A stretch of DNA of 39,401 nt from a virus (IMGVR_UViG_3300049793_000064:1-39401), one strand, 5' to 3'. Positions 19,863-30,051 are shown, numbered from the stretch's first letter. Translations and numbers: made by a program. Notes: generated from the letters alone by a model not told the origin.

Positions 19863-20567
19863 ATGTTTGTTACCGCCTCAGACTTCAACATACCGCCTAC
19901 TGACATTCCAAGTTTGGATAAGGTTCCTACTTTATTCCAATCTTTCGTAGATCAGGAAGAGGATAAATATTTACGTGAAGTCTTAGGCGATAGTCTCTAT
20001 GAAGCTTTTATTGATGGATTAGGTGGTTTACCTAATGAGTTGGATTTAACGGTAGCGACGATTATCAATACTGAATATGTCTACGGAAACGATGTTTGGA
20101 AAGCCCTGACGGTAACAACGGGAGTCATACCAATAGAAGGGACGGATTGGACATTATTAGAAGAGGGTAATCGTTGGCTATTGTTGAATAATGGTAATAC
20201 CTATTTGTACAACGGAAAAACAAATCGTTGGAAAGGAATGAAGGCGGCTGTTAAATCTCTTATTTACGCTCAATGGGTAGAATATGGTTGTGCAAAATTG
20301 ACTATTAATGGGTTTGTTATTCCAGCAATGGAAAACAACGTTAGTGTTGATCCTAGTCCTTATATCTGTAGGCAATGGAATGAATGGGCAAAGCAAATAG
20401 GTGGTGTATGCAGACAACATAATAGTTTGTACGGATACCTTCAAGCTGTCGAGCTTTCAGCACCAGGTACTTTCGATGATACTTTCGATGATACATTTAC
20501 CGGATTCGTTGATTATTTGAATTACGAATTTAACGAACAGCAAACACGAAACACTTTCGGGATATGA
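19863..20567 (+). CDS. Head-tail connector, DUF6712-like, 234 aa
   Basis: The N-terminal helical region (DIPSLDKVPTLFQSFVDQEEDKYLREVLGDSLYEAFI) and the later KSLIYAQWVEYGCAKLTINGFVIP match a Bacteroidota phage connector family that I recall as DUF6712. The place after the capsid genes fits a head-completion adaptor. An insert at residues 60-110 (aromatic strands, DWTLLEEGNRWLL) looks like a small extra beta domain. A 12-bp tandem duplication near the 3' end (TTTCGATGATAC twice, about 20472) encodes FDDTFDDT. The 3' end overlaps the next gene. Confidence 0.7.
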   Translation: MFVTASDFNIPPTDIPSLDKVPTLFQSFVDQEEDKYLREVLGDSLYEAFIDGLGGLPNELDLTVATIINTEYVYGNDVWKALTVTTGVIPIEGTDWTLLEEGNRWLLLNNGNTYLYNGKTNRWKGMKAAVKSLIYAQWVEYGCAKLTINGFVIPAMENNVSVDPSPYICRQWNEWAKQIGGVCRQHNSLYGYLQAVELSAPGTFDDTFDDTFTGFVDYLNYEFNEQQTRNTFGI

Positions 20568-21121
20568 TTCAAGCGCAGGTAATCGTAGATATGATTGATG
20601 ATGTGGTAACATCCATGCGCAATTTAAGCGCAAAAGATGCTTCAAAGTTTGGCATTACAGCCGCACTAACTTCGCCTTATTATTTCTACGGTCACCCGAT
20701 GGACATTAACCGACAGATGATTGAAAGGGATCGGGAGTTATCAACGAAAGGAAAGGTTTACCCAGCCATTGCTTTACGCCTTCCAACTAAAGAAGAGATG
20801 GGCAGTGGCTTAACACATTATAATTTAAACGTTGCAATTTTCGCAGAAACAGACCTTAACTGGTCCGCACCTGAACGTTATGCTAATGTGATTAAGCCTG
20901 TATTAATTCCTCTTTATCTGTTATTTATTAACAGATTGAAAAAAAGAGGTTTTATATGGGATGGTAACTCACAATCAATGCCGGAACACAACAGAACAGA
21001 TAAACCACATCATGGAGTAGAAGAGACTCAAGGTAACAAAGCGTACATTTTCGATAGACCATTAGACGCTATCGAGTTAGAGAATTTAAGAATCAACATA
21101 CAAACTTTAAAACCATGTTAA
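20564..21121 (+). CDS. Head closure or tail completion protein, 185 aa
   Basis: It is coupled to the connector gene by ATGA and followed by the tail tube gene, where tail terminator proteins usually lie. The sequence is alpha/beta. An N-terminal helix (DMIDDVVTSMRNLS) is followed by strands (PAIALRLPT, HYNLNVAIFAET) and YANVIKPVLIPLYLLFINRLKKRGFI. No catalytic motif is seen. The assignment rests mainly on gene order and size. Confidence 0.6.
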   Translation: MIQAQVIVDMIDDVVTSMRNLSAKDASKFGITAALTSPYYFYGHPMDINRQMIERDRELSTKGKVYPAIALRLPTKEEMGSGLTHYNLNVAIFAETDLNWSAPERYANVIKPVLIPLYLLFINRLKKRGFIWDGNSQSMPEHNRTDKPHHGVEETQGNKAYIFDRPLDAIELENLRINIQTLKPC

Positions 21122-21125
21122 ATAT

Positions 21126-21986
21126 ATGTCATGTGAAGTAAGAAAATTATCCGTAGGTCTGGCTGACTGTAACGAGTGGCCCTCCCTACCTAAAGCGGGG
21201 ATTTGGACCCCTAACGATTTCGTAATACCGGCAGCAACGGCAGCAGTACCGGACACATTGAAGACGTACATGCAAAATGCCCTTATCGCGCTGACTGCCC
21301 GTAACTATCAATATCCTATATTCGATAAGATTACGGATAGCTCGGAAGCAAAAGTAAGGGTTCAGCAATCAAGCGGCAGGACCATACCAGTACGTGAAGG
21401 GTTAAAGCGTTTTGATATTGAATGGTCAATCAACATTTGCTTGCACCGCGCTATGTACACACACAGAACACGTACAGGACGGTGGATATTCATCGATTCA
21501 AATGATAACTATATCGTTACTAAAAACAGCGATGGTGATTTCTCAGGATTCAAAATATCTTTGTTTGACACCGATTCAATCAAGTTCAATGATGGTTCTA
21601 ATCCTTCGATCTCACCCGCATTCCTTGAATTGGCGAACCCAAATGAGATTAACCAAGCAATCTATATGATACCGGCTGCCTTTACTGACGAATTGGACAT
21701 CTTAACCGATGTTACATTAACCGAGGTAACAGGAACAACAACAGTTATCACTGTAGATGTGAAACAGACTTGCGATGACACACCGGTGTTAGGACTAGTT
21801 ACCGCTAACTTCCAGGTTAAAAAGACTTCTGACGGCTCAACACAAACAATTGTTGCGGCTGCTGTGAGTGCTACACCTGGACGTTATACGCTTACCGGTA
21901 CCGCGTTGGCTACAGGGACAATTGCAATTTTGTCGACTTCTAATTACGAAGCATTGGCAACTGCATTTACTGTACCATTCCCTTAA
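21126..21986 (+). CDS. Major tail (tube) protein with C-terminal Ig-like domain, 286 aa
   Basis: Residues 1-195 are a beta-rich domain in the position of the tail tube gene, with conserved-looking segments NYQYPIFDKITDSSEAKVRVQ, LKRFDIEWSINICLHRAMY and IDSNDNYIVTKNSDGDFSGF. Residues 200-286 form a separate Ig-like domain (TLTEVTGTTTVITVDVKQTCD, RYTLTGTALATGTIAI), a common add-on of tail tubes that may contact surfaces. A terminator hairpin follows the stop, which would allow high expression of this gene relative to those downstream. Confidence 0.8.
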   Translation: MSCEVRKLSVGLADCNEWPSLPKAGIWTPNDFVIPAATAAVPDTLKTYMQNALIALTARNYQYPIFDKITDSSEAKVRVQQSSGRTIPVREGLKRFDIEWSINICLHRAMYTHRTRTGRWIFIDSNDNYIVTKNSDGDFSGFKISLFDTDSIKFNDGSNPSISPAFLELANPNEINQAIYMIPAAFTDELDILTDVTLTEVTGTTTVITVDVKQTCDDTPVLGLVTANFQVKKTSDGSTQTIVAAAVSATPGRYTLTGTALATGTIAILSTSNYEALATAFTVPFP

Positions 21987-21991
21987 TTAAT

Positions 21992-22021
21992 TAGCCCCTC
22001 TAAAAAGGGGGCTATGTTTTT
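21992..22021 (+). terminator. Rho-independent terminator after the tail tube gene
   Basis: TAGCCCC (21992-21998) pairs perfectly with GGGGCTA (22008-22014) around a 9-nt loop, followed by TGTTTTT. It lies between the tube stop and the next ATG at 22022. It would reduce transcription of the tape measure and later genes, unless they are read through or have their own promoter. Confidence 0.75.
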
Positions 22022-22453
22022 ATGCATAAGCTTTTAGAGATAGTAAAAAAAATGCAGGGCCTTAATGAAAAGACTATTGAAAACGCTATACTAAAAAGCT
22101 TTAAGGATAATCAGGAATCGGCTACAAACTTAAATACCGATCAACTTTTCCAAGGTCAGGAAACTACAGGCGCATTATTACCACCTTATAGTCGCAGATC
22201 AGTTGAGGTGTTCGGTAAGCCTGCAGGGCCGATCAGGTTATTTGAAATAGGGGATTTTTATAGAGGTTTTTTTGTGAAGGTTGATAAATTCCCGGTAGTA
22301 TTTAGCTCAAAAGATAAGAAGACCGAAAAATTAACTAAAGCATTTGGGCAAGATGAAATTTTTGGACTCAACAAAGAAAACCTTTCAGACTTTTCAGCAA
22401 GCTATGTTCTCCCGGACTTACAAGATTTCGTCCGTAGTTTTTTACACGTATGA
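22022..22453 (+). CDS. Tail-region protein, possible assembly chaperone, 143 aa
   Basis: The gene lies directly before the tape measure region, where tail assembly chaperones are encoded. The protein is a mixed helix/strand type with RLFEIGDFYRGFFVKVDKFPVVFSSKDKKTEKLTKAFGQDEIFGLN. I recognise this pattern from Bacteroidota phages but not with a function. Its last 50 bases overlap the next gene in a different frame. Chaperone pairs often use such overlaps with frameshifting. The start ATG follows the terminator T-run at once. Confidence 0.6.
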   Translation: MHKLLEIVKKMQGLNEKTIENAILKSFKDNQESATNLNTDQLFQGQETTGALLPPYSRRSVEVFGKPAGPIRLFEIGDFYRGFFVKVDKFPVVFSSKDKKTEKLTKAFGQDEIFGLNKENLSDFSASYVLPDLQDFVRSFLHV

Positions 22454-23033
22454 CAATATCCCATTAAGATTATATTTTGATATTGCCAACACGGGGGATT
22501 TTATAAGGCTTGTTAAAGAGGGGAAGTCAGATAATGAACAATGCCTTATAGCATGGGAGGCCATCATTAAAAAACAACAAGAGATAACAGGTAACAATCA
22601 ATACAACGCTTTCTTCAGGTTGAACAAGGGATACCTTCTTAACCTTAACGACTACACATTAATACGCGCATGCCTGATTCTTACAGGCATAAATAATATA
22701 TTCCCTGATTACGAGTACATTAAGATCCTTAAAGAGAAAGGGTATAATATTGATACTTCAACACCCGAAACAATAATCGATAGCGTTAATGGTGGATTGC
22801 AAAAATGTGATGGACTTATCACTAAAGCCACAACAAAAAGAAAAGAGATCGAAATGATAATGAACCAAAACGAGTCGAAAGATAAGGTTGGTTTTGAAAG
22901 TGCGATCGCTAATCTAAATTATCAATTAGGGTTTAATGTTGATGATAATTTAACATTATCAAGGTTTAATGAATACCAAAAAATTATAAAAGCCAAGCAT
23001 AAGGCACTCGAAAATGGCAATAGGAAAAGGTGA
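22404..23033 (+). CDS. Tail-region protein, possible assembly chaperone partner, 209 aa
   Basis: I chose the ATG at 22404 (MFSRTYKISSVVFYTYDNIPL). In-frame starts at 22344 and 22353 would lengthen the overlap with the upstream gene. The protein is helical (DIANTGDFIRLVKEGKSDNEQCLIAWEAIIKKQQEITG), with a C-terminal charged helical half. The segment IPLRLYFDIANTGDF-RLVKEG recurs in Bacteroidota phages before tape measure genes. It could be translated as a separate protein or joined to the upstream frame by a shift. The 3' end overlaps the tape measure gene by 20 bases. Confidence 0.6.
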   Translation: MFSRTYKISSVVFYTYDNIPLRLYFDIANTGDFIRLVKEGKSDNEQCLIAWEAIIKKQQEITGNNQYNAFFRLNKGYLLNLNDYTLIRACLILTGINNIFPDYEYIKILKEKGYNIDTSTPETIIDSVNGGLQKCDGLITKATTKRKEIEMIMNQNESKDKVGFESAIANLNYQLGFNVDDNLTLSRFNEYQKIIKAKHKALENGNRKR

Positions 23034-25992
23034 AGTAGTTGAACAGGTAGCAATTCAGGATGTCTTAGATTTAAAAAAGGCACTCGAAGGGTGTAGTGTG
23101 TCACTTAAAGAAGTTGTAAAAACTGCATCTGGGCTTTCTGTAAATATAAAAAATGCCGAATCTACTCGCGCCCTTGGTGATGAGACTAAAAAACTTACAT
23201 TAGCTCAAACTGAACTTCAAAAAGTTGAGAAACAAATTCAAGTTGTTCAAGCTAAGAACAATGAAGACTATATTAAACAAGCAAAGTTATTACAAGAAGC
23301 TAAAGACCAATTAAAGCAAAAAACAAAAGCGACCATAGAAGATACGAAGGCTGTTAATGCGCAAAATTCATCATTACAGACTTTAGATAAAGCTCTACAA
23401 AAGAACCGTGAGACATATTCAAAACTTGCTAATGAGCAGGCACGTAACAGCGTAGAAGGGAAAAAACTATTAGCTATAATTCAAAGTCAGGATAAGGCCA
23501 GTAAGGAGTTATCTGGAACATTAGGACAATCACAAAAACACGTTGGCGATTATGCAAATCAAATTGGTAATCTATCACCGGCTTTAGAACAGGGCGTTAG
23601 TTCAGCACAAAAGTTTGGTAAGGCGCTGGCAACATTAGCACTTAATCCTATTGTACTATTACTAGCTGCAATTGTTGGCACATTGGCGGTAATGGGTAAG
23701 GCTGTTTCAATGTTCTTTGAGGATACACTAGAAGGGCAAGAAAAGTTAAATGAATTAATGGGCACTTATGATGCCACTGTAGCAACGGTAAAAGAGGGTA
23801 TGGTAGACCTTGGCAAATCTATAGTGGACTCATTCAGCAATGGCACTGCTCTAAAAGATTTTGGGAATAGCCTTTTACACTTGGCAGCATTAATTGCTAA
23901 TCCAATACAAGCTATAACAGAGCTATCTGCTAAGGCATCTGAAATAGCCGCTAAGGTTGCTGAGAAAGAACGCATAGCTACTGCGTTAGCGAAAATACGG
24001 AATGATCTAGTCAAAGAACATATTCGTGATGTTGTTGATGATGGTAATACAGAATTAAAAGTTAATGAACTGTTAGAAAAAAGTAAAGACAAATTAAATA
24101 ATAGTGATAAGAAAAGACTTCAATTTCTTAAAGATGCAGTTGGATTATTAAGGGAACAAGTCAAAGGAGATATTTTACTTGCCGAAACTGACCTAAAAGC
24201 AGCAGAAGAAAAGATTAAATTAAACGGAGGTGTAATCCAGCAAAATAAATTACTGTCTGATTATTCTGATAAAGAACTATATGCACTAAAGACAAACGCA
24301 GATGGCATACAGGAATTGGCAAATAAACAAGTTGCATTACTTAAAATTAAGTCAGATGCAGCGGCTAAAGAAAAAGGGTTTACCAGATTAATTTCAGCGG
24401 CCCAACTTGAAATAGAAAAGGCCGAAAGAGACAGAATAGAGCGCAGTTTAAAAGCTAATGAAGACTATCAAAGAAAGTTAATCGAAGGCGTAATGAATGC
24501 CAATAATGCTATTCTTAAGGATGAAAATACATCATTAGAGGATAAGCAAAAAGCACTTGAAGATAACCTAAATGAGAATTCAAAACTATATGAGTTAGAT
24601 GCAGCGAATGCCATTCGAACATTAAAAAATAGTATTCGGGATAGGCTTATTTCTGAAAGCGAAGATTATAGTGATAAGAGTATCGAGGCCGACAAGTCTT
24701 TTATAAAAGAAAGAGATTCGATCAATAAGGATGCTTACAATAAAGACTTAGTTAACCTTCAAAATTATTTTGATGGGATACAGTCTATCTATATAAACTC
24801 CTATAAACAAATTCAGGATAAAACTAAAAGAGATTCTGAAAACAAACTTATCCTTTTACAGGATGAATTAATTAAAGGCACGAAGACGGTAGAGCAATAC
24901 GAGAAAGCAAAGGTTGACTTACAGCATGACTCAAATCAGGCTTCATATACAGAATTGCTTGCATCGTTAAAGTCTAAAATTGAAGCATTAAAAGCAAATA
25001 ATCAGGATGTTACAGCACTTCTTAAGGCCTTACATGATGTTGAGGTAGCTTTATCAAATGATGCTACACAAAAAATTATTGATGACGAAAAGAAAAAGGA
25101 AGAGGCTGAGAAAAATAGAATAGCCGCAATTCAGACAGCTACAAAATTTATTTATGGGCAAATAAATGACATTAATAATGCGTCTGCAAGTAACCAAATA
25201 ACAAAGCTGGATCAAGAATTAAAGGCTTTCCAAGATTTGCAATCCGGAAAATTAGACGCTGTTAAGCAGTCTGAAGCTGAACAAACAGCACTAGCCGGGG
25301 ACAATCAAGCAAGGAAAGACCAAATAGCAAAAGATTCAGTAGCGCAACAAGATAAAATAAACGCACAAACAGCGAAGAAAGAGAAACAGATAAATGACGA
25401 AAAGAATAGGATTCTCCGCAGACAGGCAATTTTTGAAAAGGGCTTAGCATTAGTTCAGGCAGCGATTAATATAGAACAGGCAGCAACAAAAGCATATGCT
25501 CAGGGTGGTATTTACGGGGCAGTACTGGCCGGGGTTGTTGTAGCATTAGGAGCTGTTCAGTTAGCACTGATTGCACAAAAGCCTATTCCTCAATTCTTCA
25601 AAGGAACCGATTCTGCCCCTGGTGGTCTCGCGTGGGTAGGCGAACAAGGCGCAGAACTAATGCGTAAGCCAGGTGGTAATTTTGAATTAACGCCAAGGTC
25701 AGCGACATTGATGGATGTTCCACGGGGAACTGAGATTGTTCCACACGATCAGACTATGAAGATGCTTGCAATGTCAGCACTATTGCGTAATGGTGGATCT
25801 GTTCAAGAAAAAGACAGCGCGTTAATAGACGAGGTAAGGAAATTAAATTCCAATATTGGGAATATAAAACAAACTCAATCCAGCGCATCACATGGGTACA
25901 TGAGCGGATTAATAGCTTACGAGGCTAAACAGATTGGCGAAAATCACATTAAGCATCAACGTATAATAAGCCTTGGGAAATGGGTAAAGTAG
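23014..25992 (+). CDS. Tape measure protein, 992 aa
   Basis: The length, position and composition are typical. There are long charged coiled-coil regions (about residues 45-190 and 290-800) and two hydrophobic stretches (about residues 205-235, PIVLLLAAIVGTLAVMG, and 825-865, YGAVLAGVVVALGAVQLALIA). The Gly-rich C-terminal module has PQFFKGTDSAPGGLAWVGEQGAE. The last part, from WVGEQGAEL to PRGTEIVPH, is a pattern common at tape measure C-termini. It sets tail length and probably exits through the envelope during infection. By the usual rule of about 0.15 nm per residue, the tail would be near 150 nm. Confidence 0.9.
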   Translation: MAIGKGEVVEQVAIQDVLDLKKALEGCSVSLKEVVKTASGLSVNIKNAESTRALGDETKKLTLAQTELQKVEKQIQVVQAKNNEDYIKQAKLLQEAKDQLKQKTKATIEDTKAVNAQNSSLQTLDKALQKNRETYSKLANEQARNSVEGKKLLAIIQSQDKASKELSGTLGQSQKHVGDYANQIGNLSPALEQGVSSAQKFGKALATLALNPIVLLLAAIVGTLAVMGKAVSMFFEDTLEGQEKLNELMGTYDATVATVKEGMVDLGKSIVDSFSNGTALKDFGNSLLHLAALIANPIQAITELSAKASEIAAKVAEKERIATALAKIRNDLVKEHIRDVVDDGNTELKVNELLEKSKDKLNNSDKKRLQFLKDAVGLLREQVKGDILLAETDLKAAEEKIKLNGGVIQQNKLLSDYSDKELYALKTNADGIQELANKQVALLKIKSDAAAKEKGFTRLISAAQLEIEKAERDRIERSLKANEDYQRKLIEGVMNANNAILKDENTSLEDKQKALEDNLNENSKLYELDAANAIRTLKNSIRDRLISESEDYSDKSIEADKSFIKERDSINKDAYNKDLVNLQNYFDGIQSIYINSYKQIQDKTKRDSENKLILLQDELIKGTKTVEQYEKAKVDLQHDSNQASYTELLASLKSKIEALKANNQDVTALLKALHDVEVALSNDATQKIIDDEKKKEEAEKNRIAAIQTATKFIYGQINDINNASASNQITKLDQELKAFQDLQSGKLDAVKQSEAEQTALAGDNQARKDQIAKDSVAQQDKINAQTAKKEKQINDEKNRILRRQAIFEKGLALVQAAINIEQAATKAYAQGGIYGAVLAGVVVALGAVQLALIAQKPIPQFFKGTDSAPGGLAWVGEQGAELMRKPGGNFELTPRSATLMDVPRGTEIVPHDQTMKMLAMSALLRNGGSVQEKDSALIDEVRKLNSNIGNIKQTQSSASHGYMSGLIAYEAKQIGENHIKHQRIISLGKWVK

Positions 25993-28307
25993 TACGGATA
26001 ACACTAACACATTCTATTGAAGGATCTTTTGTTATCTCAGAACCAGAAGGATGGAAGGACGCTACGTTAAATTGGGAAAGGCACCCAGATTTGCACTGTG
26101 TCCCAGAAACGTACAAGGCTGCGTTTAGCGCATATGGTAGTAATGGATTTGATGACGGTGGCCGCGATTGGATTAAAAATATTGAGGCATTATATGGTAT
26201 TGATGCAATTATAACTTCGTTAGTAGAAGAGGCTGAGGAATTTTCGCCGTTCGTTACGCTTTCAACGGGCACATTACCGATAAGAATTTTAATTGAGACT
26301 ATTGATATAGATCATAGATTACAATTTGATTTGTCACCGGCCTCATTCTGGACTACTTTCCTTTCCAAATTTGAGACACCGGTTAATATTCAAAGTGCTA
26401 ATGATTTGTATGGTAATGCCTGCACAGTACTAACACCTATTGATTTAACATTAACATCACAAAAAATAAGGGTAGTTTTCGATGCAATACAGACCTTTGG
26501 GTTAAGGATAGGTGGAGACTATGGCACAAGTATTACTTATCCTTTTGGGTGTGATCGTTGGCCGGCAGGATCATACAACAATTCTCAATACATTCAATTG
26601 GAATGTGATAAGGTTTTAAGTGATGAGATAACAAAATCATTCCCTTTATATAATGCTGTAGTTGACACTAGGCCATCCCCAAGATGGGTGATTGAGTATT
26701 CCGGAAGTTATGTATTCGATTTATTTGTCGGCATGTCTTACTACAGGCCATTATTTCCTACTGTAGATTGGCAAAACACATCATCTAAAATTACTTGGGT
26801 AGTTCAAATTAATGATCTTGAACCCAGGCTGTTTGCAGCTAATGACTTTATAGATGGATCAAATCAAGAGTGGACAAATTATGATTTTAATGACACGTTA
26901 AATTTAAATATTAACGATGTAATTAGGGTTTATGGTAAAATAAACCAAAATCCTATAGACCCTTTAGACTATTTAATAATTTGGGGGCCAGAGCATTTGC
27001 AAGGTTTACAGGATTGTGATGGATCACATTTTTTTGATGCCCTAACAGATGGGCCTAGTTTTAATATTACCGCCGATACAATTTATAGGGATACAAATTC
27101 GCCAGCATTTCTAATTCATGATTTAGGCGCTGCTATTGTCGAAAGGATTGTTGGGCAACCAAACTCTTTCAAATCAAATTATTTAGGACGTACAAACACA
27201 CTCGCAAGAACTTACCCTGTAAATGGATGTGGTTCAACTAATATTGCGGTTAAGGGAATACAATTACGAGGCTATACTTTAACTGAAAAGCCATTCGCGG
27301 AGTCAATGAAGGACTACCTTTTAGAAGGTATAAAGCCAATATTCAATTTAGGCGCAAGATATATAAAGACTGATACGGAGGAATATATTCAGGTTGAACC
27401 ATCGAAAGAATTTTATCCCGATCGTGTTTCAATTACACTAGACAACGTTCGAAAGATTACGCGCGCGTATGATGTGAACGGGTTCTATAATCAGATTAAA
27501 GTAGGATATGAAAAGTATGAAATAGAAGAGGCAAGTGGTTTAAATATTCCGCAAAGTTACCGGACACTTGCAACAATTCTAAAATCAGTTGGCGGAATAC
27601 TTGAAATAATGAGTTCTTACATAGCCGGCGACCTGACTATTGAAAGGACGCGAAGGACTACACGGGAAAAGTCGGCAGATTACCAGTATGATAATGATGT
27701 TTTTATTATTGCGGTTCGTGATACAGGCACAGGATTTACGCCAGAGTTGAGCGAAAACTATTCAAGTGTTACCGGGTTATTGAACGAATCAACGAGGTAT
27801 AACAAGAACTTAACACCATACCGTAACCTCGTAAGATGGCTTAATGTCGCATCAAATGGGCTTCAAAGTTACCTTTCATCTAAATTTAAATTCTTAGACG
27901 GAACCGCAAACTATGACATGGCATCCACTCGCAATGATGGCGGATGTGATGGTGATTTTGGCGGGGCCGGACTATCCGAGAAACAGGACTTAGATGTTAG
28001 TACAGAGTTTTTATACTTGCCTATTTTATATACGATCGATCACTACATAACATCAGATCAAATACAGGCATTAAGAGCAGACCCAGAGGCCGCTATTAAC
28101 GTAAGCCAGACAGAAACAGGGCATATAAAATTCTATATTAAAACCGCAGAAGCAAGGCCGCATGATGGACATTTTACCCTTGTGGGTTGGCCCAAAGAGT
28201 TTTTTGATATTAAGAATGTAGAAAATAACGATGTTGAACAGGAGAATCCAAACCCTCCGCAAACATTTGTTTTCGATGATACTTTCCCTAAACCACCATT
28301 TAACTAA
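25980..28307 (+). CDS. Large tail tip / baseplate protein, 775 aa
   Basis: It overlaps the tape measure gene by 13 bases, the usual place for distal tail and hub proteins. The N-terminal 150 residues (SFVISEPEGWKDATLNWERHPDLHC, YGIDAIITSLVEEAEEF) are a pattern I know from Bacteroidota phage tail proteins. The middle is beta-rich, and the C-terminal third has segments such as NVRKITRAYDVNGFYNQIKVGYEKYEIEEASG. The protein ends in a short Pro-rich tail (VFDDTFPKPPFN). A central hub or distal tail role is inferred from order and size. Confidence 0.7.
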   Translation: MGKVVRITLTHSIEGSFVISEPEGWKDATLNWERHPDLHCVPETYKAAFSAYGSNGFDDGGRDWIKNIEALYGIDAIITSLVEEAEEFSPFVTLSTGTLPIRILIETIDIDHRLQFDLSPASFWTTFLSKFETPVNIQSANDLYGNACTVLTPIDLTLTSQKIRVVFDAIQTFGLRIGGDYGTSITYPFGCDRWPAGSYNNSQYIQLECDKVLSDEITKSFPLYNAVVDTRPSPRWVIEYSGSYVFDLFVGMSYYRPLFPTVDWQNTSSKITWVVQINDLEPRLFAANDFIDGSNQEWTNYDFNDTLNLNINDVIRVYGKINQNPIDPLDYLIIWGPEHLQGLQDCDGSHFFDALTDGPSFNITADTIYRDTNSPAFLIHDLGAAIVERIVGQPNSFKSNYLGRTNTLARTYPVNGCGSTNIAVKGIQLRGYTLTEKPFAESMKDYLLEGIKPIFNLGARYIKTDTEEYIQVEPSKEFYPDRVSITLDNVRKITRAYDVNGFYNQIKVGYEKYEIEEASGLNIPQSYRTLATILKSVGGILEIMSSYIAGDLTIERTRRTTREKSADYQYDNDVFIIAVRDTGTGFTPELSENYSSVTGLLNESTRYNKNLTPYRNLVRWLNVASNGLQSYLSSKFKFLDGTANYDMASTRNDGGCDGDFGGAGLSEKQDLDVSTEFLYLPILYTIDHYITSDQIQALRADPEAAINVSQTETGHIKFYIKTAEARPHDGHFTLVGWPKEFFDIKNVENNDVEQENPNPPQTFVFDDTFPKPPFN

Positions 28308-28312
28308 TAAAC

Positions 28313-28381
28313 ATGATTGAAAAACATCATACATATTTGAATAAAAATTCATACTTTAGTGATAATTTGAAACAGGCATGA
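28313..28381 (+). CDS. Possible mini-protein, 22 aa
   Basis: A 22-codon frame fills the gap between two tail genes, and its TGA overlaps the next ATG (ATGA). The product, MIEKHHTYLNKNSYFSDNLK and two more residues, is polar with no motif. The overlap could be chance. The gap also contains a TACATATTTG stretch near 28330-28344 that resembles a -7 promoter element. Confidence 0.25.
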   Translation: MIEKHHTYLNKNSYFSDNLKQA

Positions 28382-30051
28382 CAATATCAGACGCTCTTCC
28401 TATTCAATTCTGGTATAATGGTATTCCAACATATAACGAATATGATCCCGGTGTGCCTTTCGATCATGTTTTATTTTATCAGGAATTTTTAAATACTGAC
28501 GATGTAAGAATACAATTACGCGATACAACAGGACTAACTTATAACCTACAGTTTTTAGATTGTGATGGAGTAGAAACAAATCTTTTGCCATTTACAGAGA
28601 TTTCATCAGCTGTTTACGAGATAACTTTTAACCCCGCTGACTTAGGTATCAACAATCATAAAGTACAATTCAAAATTCAGAAAGGTGAAATTATAGGCTC
28701 GATCACAACAGAGACACAAATAAGTATAGATGAGTTCGCGTCTGACATGGATGGATGGGTAAATGAAACAACTGCATTACATCCTATACAAGACCCAGAT
28801 GATGCTCAACAAAGAGATTCCGGGCATTCATGGTTCATAAATCCAACGTTCTTTGATACATTAGGTGAAATGTTTAGCAAGTACGCATATATAGAATTGA
28901 ATGGTTCAAACGCTGACATTTACAATATACATATAGAGATAGAAGTTTTGATACTTGATTCTCCTACTGTTAATTGGAGTGCGGTAATAGTATTTTTTGA
29001 TTCTTCATTCGCAACATTGGGAACAACTGGATTCTCTGAACCTGCATTTGCTGCCGGTACAAAAAGCTTTGATTTTACAGTTCCTTCTGGAATTGGTAAC
29101 GTAAAATATATAGGACTAAGAATTTTCGATGATACGGTAAACCCAGGGACATATGAAGGAACTTTTATATGGACAGTTGCCAGTATAATACCGCCTGACG
29201 AATCTGATTGGGCGTGGTCTGCTGATGACTCTGGGTGTATGAAGGTAACTACTATTGCAACTACGGATACATCAATAGTATCAAAGGTATTTACATTCCC
29301 TCAGGAAAATCATTACATACGAATGAAATGGCAAATCGTATATCCTCCTGTCAATTCTAATTTTACATTAATAGTAAAAATATTGGATTCTTCTGGTGGT
29401 GTGTTACTGGTACAGTTACTAACATCACCATCAAATAGCTCAGAACAAACTTTTATACAGTTTATTACATCTAGCATTTACTTAACAGCCTCAAAAGTAC
29501 GTATAGATTTACATGATTCATCCGGAACATTTTTAGCTGGTGATATAGCAAAAGTAAACTCGGTCGAGTTTTATACTTCAATTACTGAATATGTTACTTC
29601 ATTTACTGAAGTTGCAAAATCAGATTATGTAAAATTCAGCCCCACTATTGAAGATGTTATCTATATTCAATATAAAAGTCTAAAAAATTTCGCAGGTATT
29701 TACTATACATCTTTAAGCCCATATTTTTCAATTAGAATACCGGCTATTTTTCAAATTGAAACGCCAATAACAGAACAAAAGGGCATTGATTTAAGTAATT
29801 CTAGAGTAATTAATACAGCATCACAATTGAAAATTCAAAAGGAATTATTGATTTTGGAATGCCCTGATTATATACACAAAAAGATTATCTTAATTTTGCA
29901 ACACGCAGTTTCTGGGTCTATTGTTATTAACAATGTTGAGTGGACAATTGAGGAGGAATACAAAAAGGAACGTGCAGACCCGATGTTTATTTTTAGTAGG
30001 GGCAGCACTCAGTTAACAAGAAGAAATTATTTACAAGGAAATGTAATATAA
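28378..30051 (+). CDS. Tail tip protein with carbohydrate-binding-like modules, 557 aa
   Basis: The N-terminal 110 residues (MTISDALPIQFWYNGIP, FYQEFLNTDDVRIQLRD, FKIQKGEI) form a beta domain seen at tail tips. The middle (residues 120-400) holds two long beta-sandwich regions with jelly-roll features, such as YIELNGSNADIYNIHIEIEV, ESDWAWSADDSGC and NHYIRMKWQIVYP. These resemble carbohydrate-binding modules. The C-terminal part (residues 430-557) is a separate domain. It probably belongs to the baseplate or receptor-contact region. The function is inferred. Confidence 0.6.
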   Translation: MTISDALPIQFWYNGIPTYNEYDPGVPFDHVLFYQEFLNTDDVRIQLRDTTGLTYNLQFLDCDGVETNLLPFTEISSAVYEITFNPADLGINNHKVQFKIQKGEIIGSITTETQISIDEFASDMDGWVNETTALHPIQDPDDAQQRDSGHSWFINPTFFDTLGEMFSKYAYIELNGSNADIYNIHIEIEVLILDSPTVNWSAVIVFFDSSFATLGTTGFSEPAFAAGTKSFDFTVPSGIGNVKYIGLRIFDDTVNPGTYEGTFIWTVASIIPPDESDWAWSADDSGCMKVTTIATTDTSIVSKVFTFPQENHYIRMKWQIVYPPVNSNFTLIVKILDSSGGVLLVQLLTSPSNSSEQTFIQFITSSIYLTASKVRIDLHDSSGTFLAGDIAKVNSVEFYTSITEYVTSFTEVAKSDYVKFSPTIEDVIYIQYKSLKNFAGIYYTSLSPYFSIRIPAIFQIETPITEQKGIDLSNSRVINTASQLKIQKELLILECPDYIHKKIILILQHAVSGSIVINNVEWTIEEEYKKERADPMFIFSRGSTQLTRRNYLQGNVI

